A DNA stretch of 64,000 nt, from positions 62,001-126,000 of the forward strand of contig NZ_CAMIHB010000011.1 in NCBI RefSeq assembly GCF_946221635.1, written 5' to 3'. Positions within the stretch are counted from its first letter, which is position 1; every line of letters begins with the position of its first letter. The notes below the pieces were generated by a model. The model was not told where the DNA came from. It saw nothing but the letters and a program-made list of their open reading frames with translations, and did no database searches. A program made the position numbers and the translations under genes. Shown one piece after another: positions 61,221 to 64,000 of this stretch. Origin of the DNA: an uncultured Rhodoferax sp. GTDB lineage: Bacteria > Pseudomonadota > Gammaproteobacteria > Burkholderiales > Burkholderiaceae_C.

Positions 61221-61802
61221 ATGGAACATACCTTGCCCGCCCTGCCGTACGCGATCGATGCTTTGGCACCCGCCTACTCCAAAGAAACCTTGGAGTTCCA
61301 CCATGGCAAGCACCACAACGCCTACGTGGTGAACCTGAACAACCTGCAAAAAGGTACCGAATTCGAAAGCATGACGCTGGAAGAGATCGTCAAGAAGTCC
61401 AGCGGCGGCATCTACAACAACGCAGCCCAGATCTGGAACCACACCTTCTTCTGGAACTGCATGAAGCCCGCCGGTGGTGGTGAACCCACTGGCGCCCTGG
61501 CGGCTGCCATCAACGCCAAGTGGGGCAGCTACGCTGCCTTCAAGGAAGCCTTCGTCAAGTCCGCCGTGGGCAACTTCGGTTCCGGCTGGACCTGGCTGGT
61601 GAAAAAGGCCGACGGCTCGGTGGACATCGTGAACACCGGCGCTGCCGGCACACCCCTGACCACCGCCGACAAGGCCCTGCTGACCGTGGACGTGTGGGAG
61701 CATGCCTACTACATCGACTACCGCAACCTGCGCCCCAAGTTCGTGGAAACCTTCCTCGACAAGCTGGTCAACTGGGGCTTTGCTGAACAAAACTTCGCCT
61801 GA
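61221..61802 (+). CDS. sodB: Superoxide dismutase, Fe/Mn type
   Basis: 193 residues. Metal ligands are His27-region [22 protein letters not shown] (His), [11 protein letters not shown] (Asp, His). The residue pattern FFWNCM is typical of iron enzymes. [20 protein letters not shown] at 61221 is the family start. It removes superoxide in the cytoplasm. Confidence 0.95.
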   Translation: MEHTLPALPYAIDALAPAYSKETLEFHHGKHHNAYVVNLNNLQKGTEFESMTLEEIVKKSSGGIYNNAAQIWNHTFFWNCMKPAGGGEPTGALAAAINAKWGSYAAFKEAFVKSAVGNFGSGWTWLVKKADGSVDIVNTGAAGTPLTTADKALLTVDVWEHAYYIDYRNLRPKFVETFLDKLVNWGFAEQNFA

Positions 61803-61828
61803 GCGAAGCGGCGGCATCGCATTCCCTC

Positions 61829-61858
61829 AAAAGCCGGCGGAGATTCCGTCGGCTTTTT
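61829..61858 (+). terminator. Terminator after sodB
   Basis: AAAAGCCG-GCGGA and TCCGT-CGGCTTTT form a stem followed by a T run. Confidence 0.85.
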
Positions 61859-62045
61859 TCGTTTGGGAACCCTGAGGGTAAAAAAAATTTCACCAGAACG
61901 AAGTTAAATTTCATTATGCGGAAATGTGCCGCAAAAAACAGGCTTCGGGTCAGAGCGCTGAAAGCACAATGGCGCACTATCCGGCGAACAAAGTCCGTGG
62001 GCGTGAAGACCTGCGGCGCCAACCTAGATTTTTTGGAGACCTGAG

Positions 62046-64000
<1,955 letters not shown>

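Overview
The window is high-GC, densely coded bacterial chromosome. Gene content and order point to Betaproteobacteria, order Burkholderiales, most likely family Comamonadaceae. The supporting signs are the tig-clpP-clpX-lon block behind a tRNA-Leu, the tctDE/tctCBA divergon, the monomeric isocitrate dehydrogenase, the exbB-exbD-lpxK-Trm112-kdsB-adk block, and small intergenic repeats of a type I recall from that family. Naming a genus would be a guess.

Layout. 1-3.5 kb (minus): ribB/ribBA (cut by the window edge), hslR, and the tctDE two-component system. 3.5-6.5 kb: tctCBA, a tripartite tricarboxylate transporter. 6.6-14.05 kb: a PAS/sigma-54 activator followed by a branched-chain-type ABC importer operon with a terminal alpha/beta hydrolase; an exact 14-bp inverted repeat and a well-spaced -24/-12 promoter link the two. 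14.1-17.5 kb: modE divergent from modABC, with a ModE-like operator between them. 17.5-20.1 kb: a GGDEF protein, a LysE exporter and slyX. 20.15-22.56 kb: an atypical, visibly lower-GC island of hypothetical genes separated by attC-like recombination sites with no integrase, which looks like an orphan gene-cassette array. 22.56-29.8 kb: hemH, a HAD phosphatase, a penicillin-acylase-family protein, and a TetR-led group with an AarF/ABC1 kinase and a DUF2867 protein. 29.87-33.86 kb: squalene genes hpnC, hpnD and hpnE with a secreted solute-binding protein embedded in the operon. 34-38.3 kb: an RND efflux pair. 38.4-45.1 kb: tRNA-Leu, tig, clpP, clpX, lon, then tRNA-Gly/Cys/Leu. 45.1-53.6 kb: a DUF protein, an HD-GYP protein, an acyl-CoA dehydrogenase with its aminoglycoside-phosphotransferase-like partner, a Crp/Fnr regulator, a FimV-like protein and a D-2-hydroxyacid dehydrogenase. 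53.6-62 kb: lexA with a small downstream protein, asparaginase, adk, kdsB, Trm112, lpxK, exbD, exbB, xseA and sodB. 62.0 kb to the end: a monomeric icd (cut).

The strongest unexplained signal is a dispersed element of exactly 42 nt with ten clear ungapped copies. Six lie between genes. Four lie inside genes (hpnE, hpnC, an RND adaptor gene, lpxK), and because 42 is a multiple of three all four stay in frame. In hpnE and the adaptor gene the element is read in the same frame and gives nearly the same peptide. In lpxK and hpnC it covers sequence I would expect to be conserved without obvious lengthening, so it looks more like overwriting than simple insertion. The second notable signal is the orphan cassette array. 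Other observations are predicted operators and promoters and several perfect inverted repeats in the proteostasis/tRNA region.
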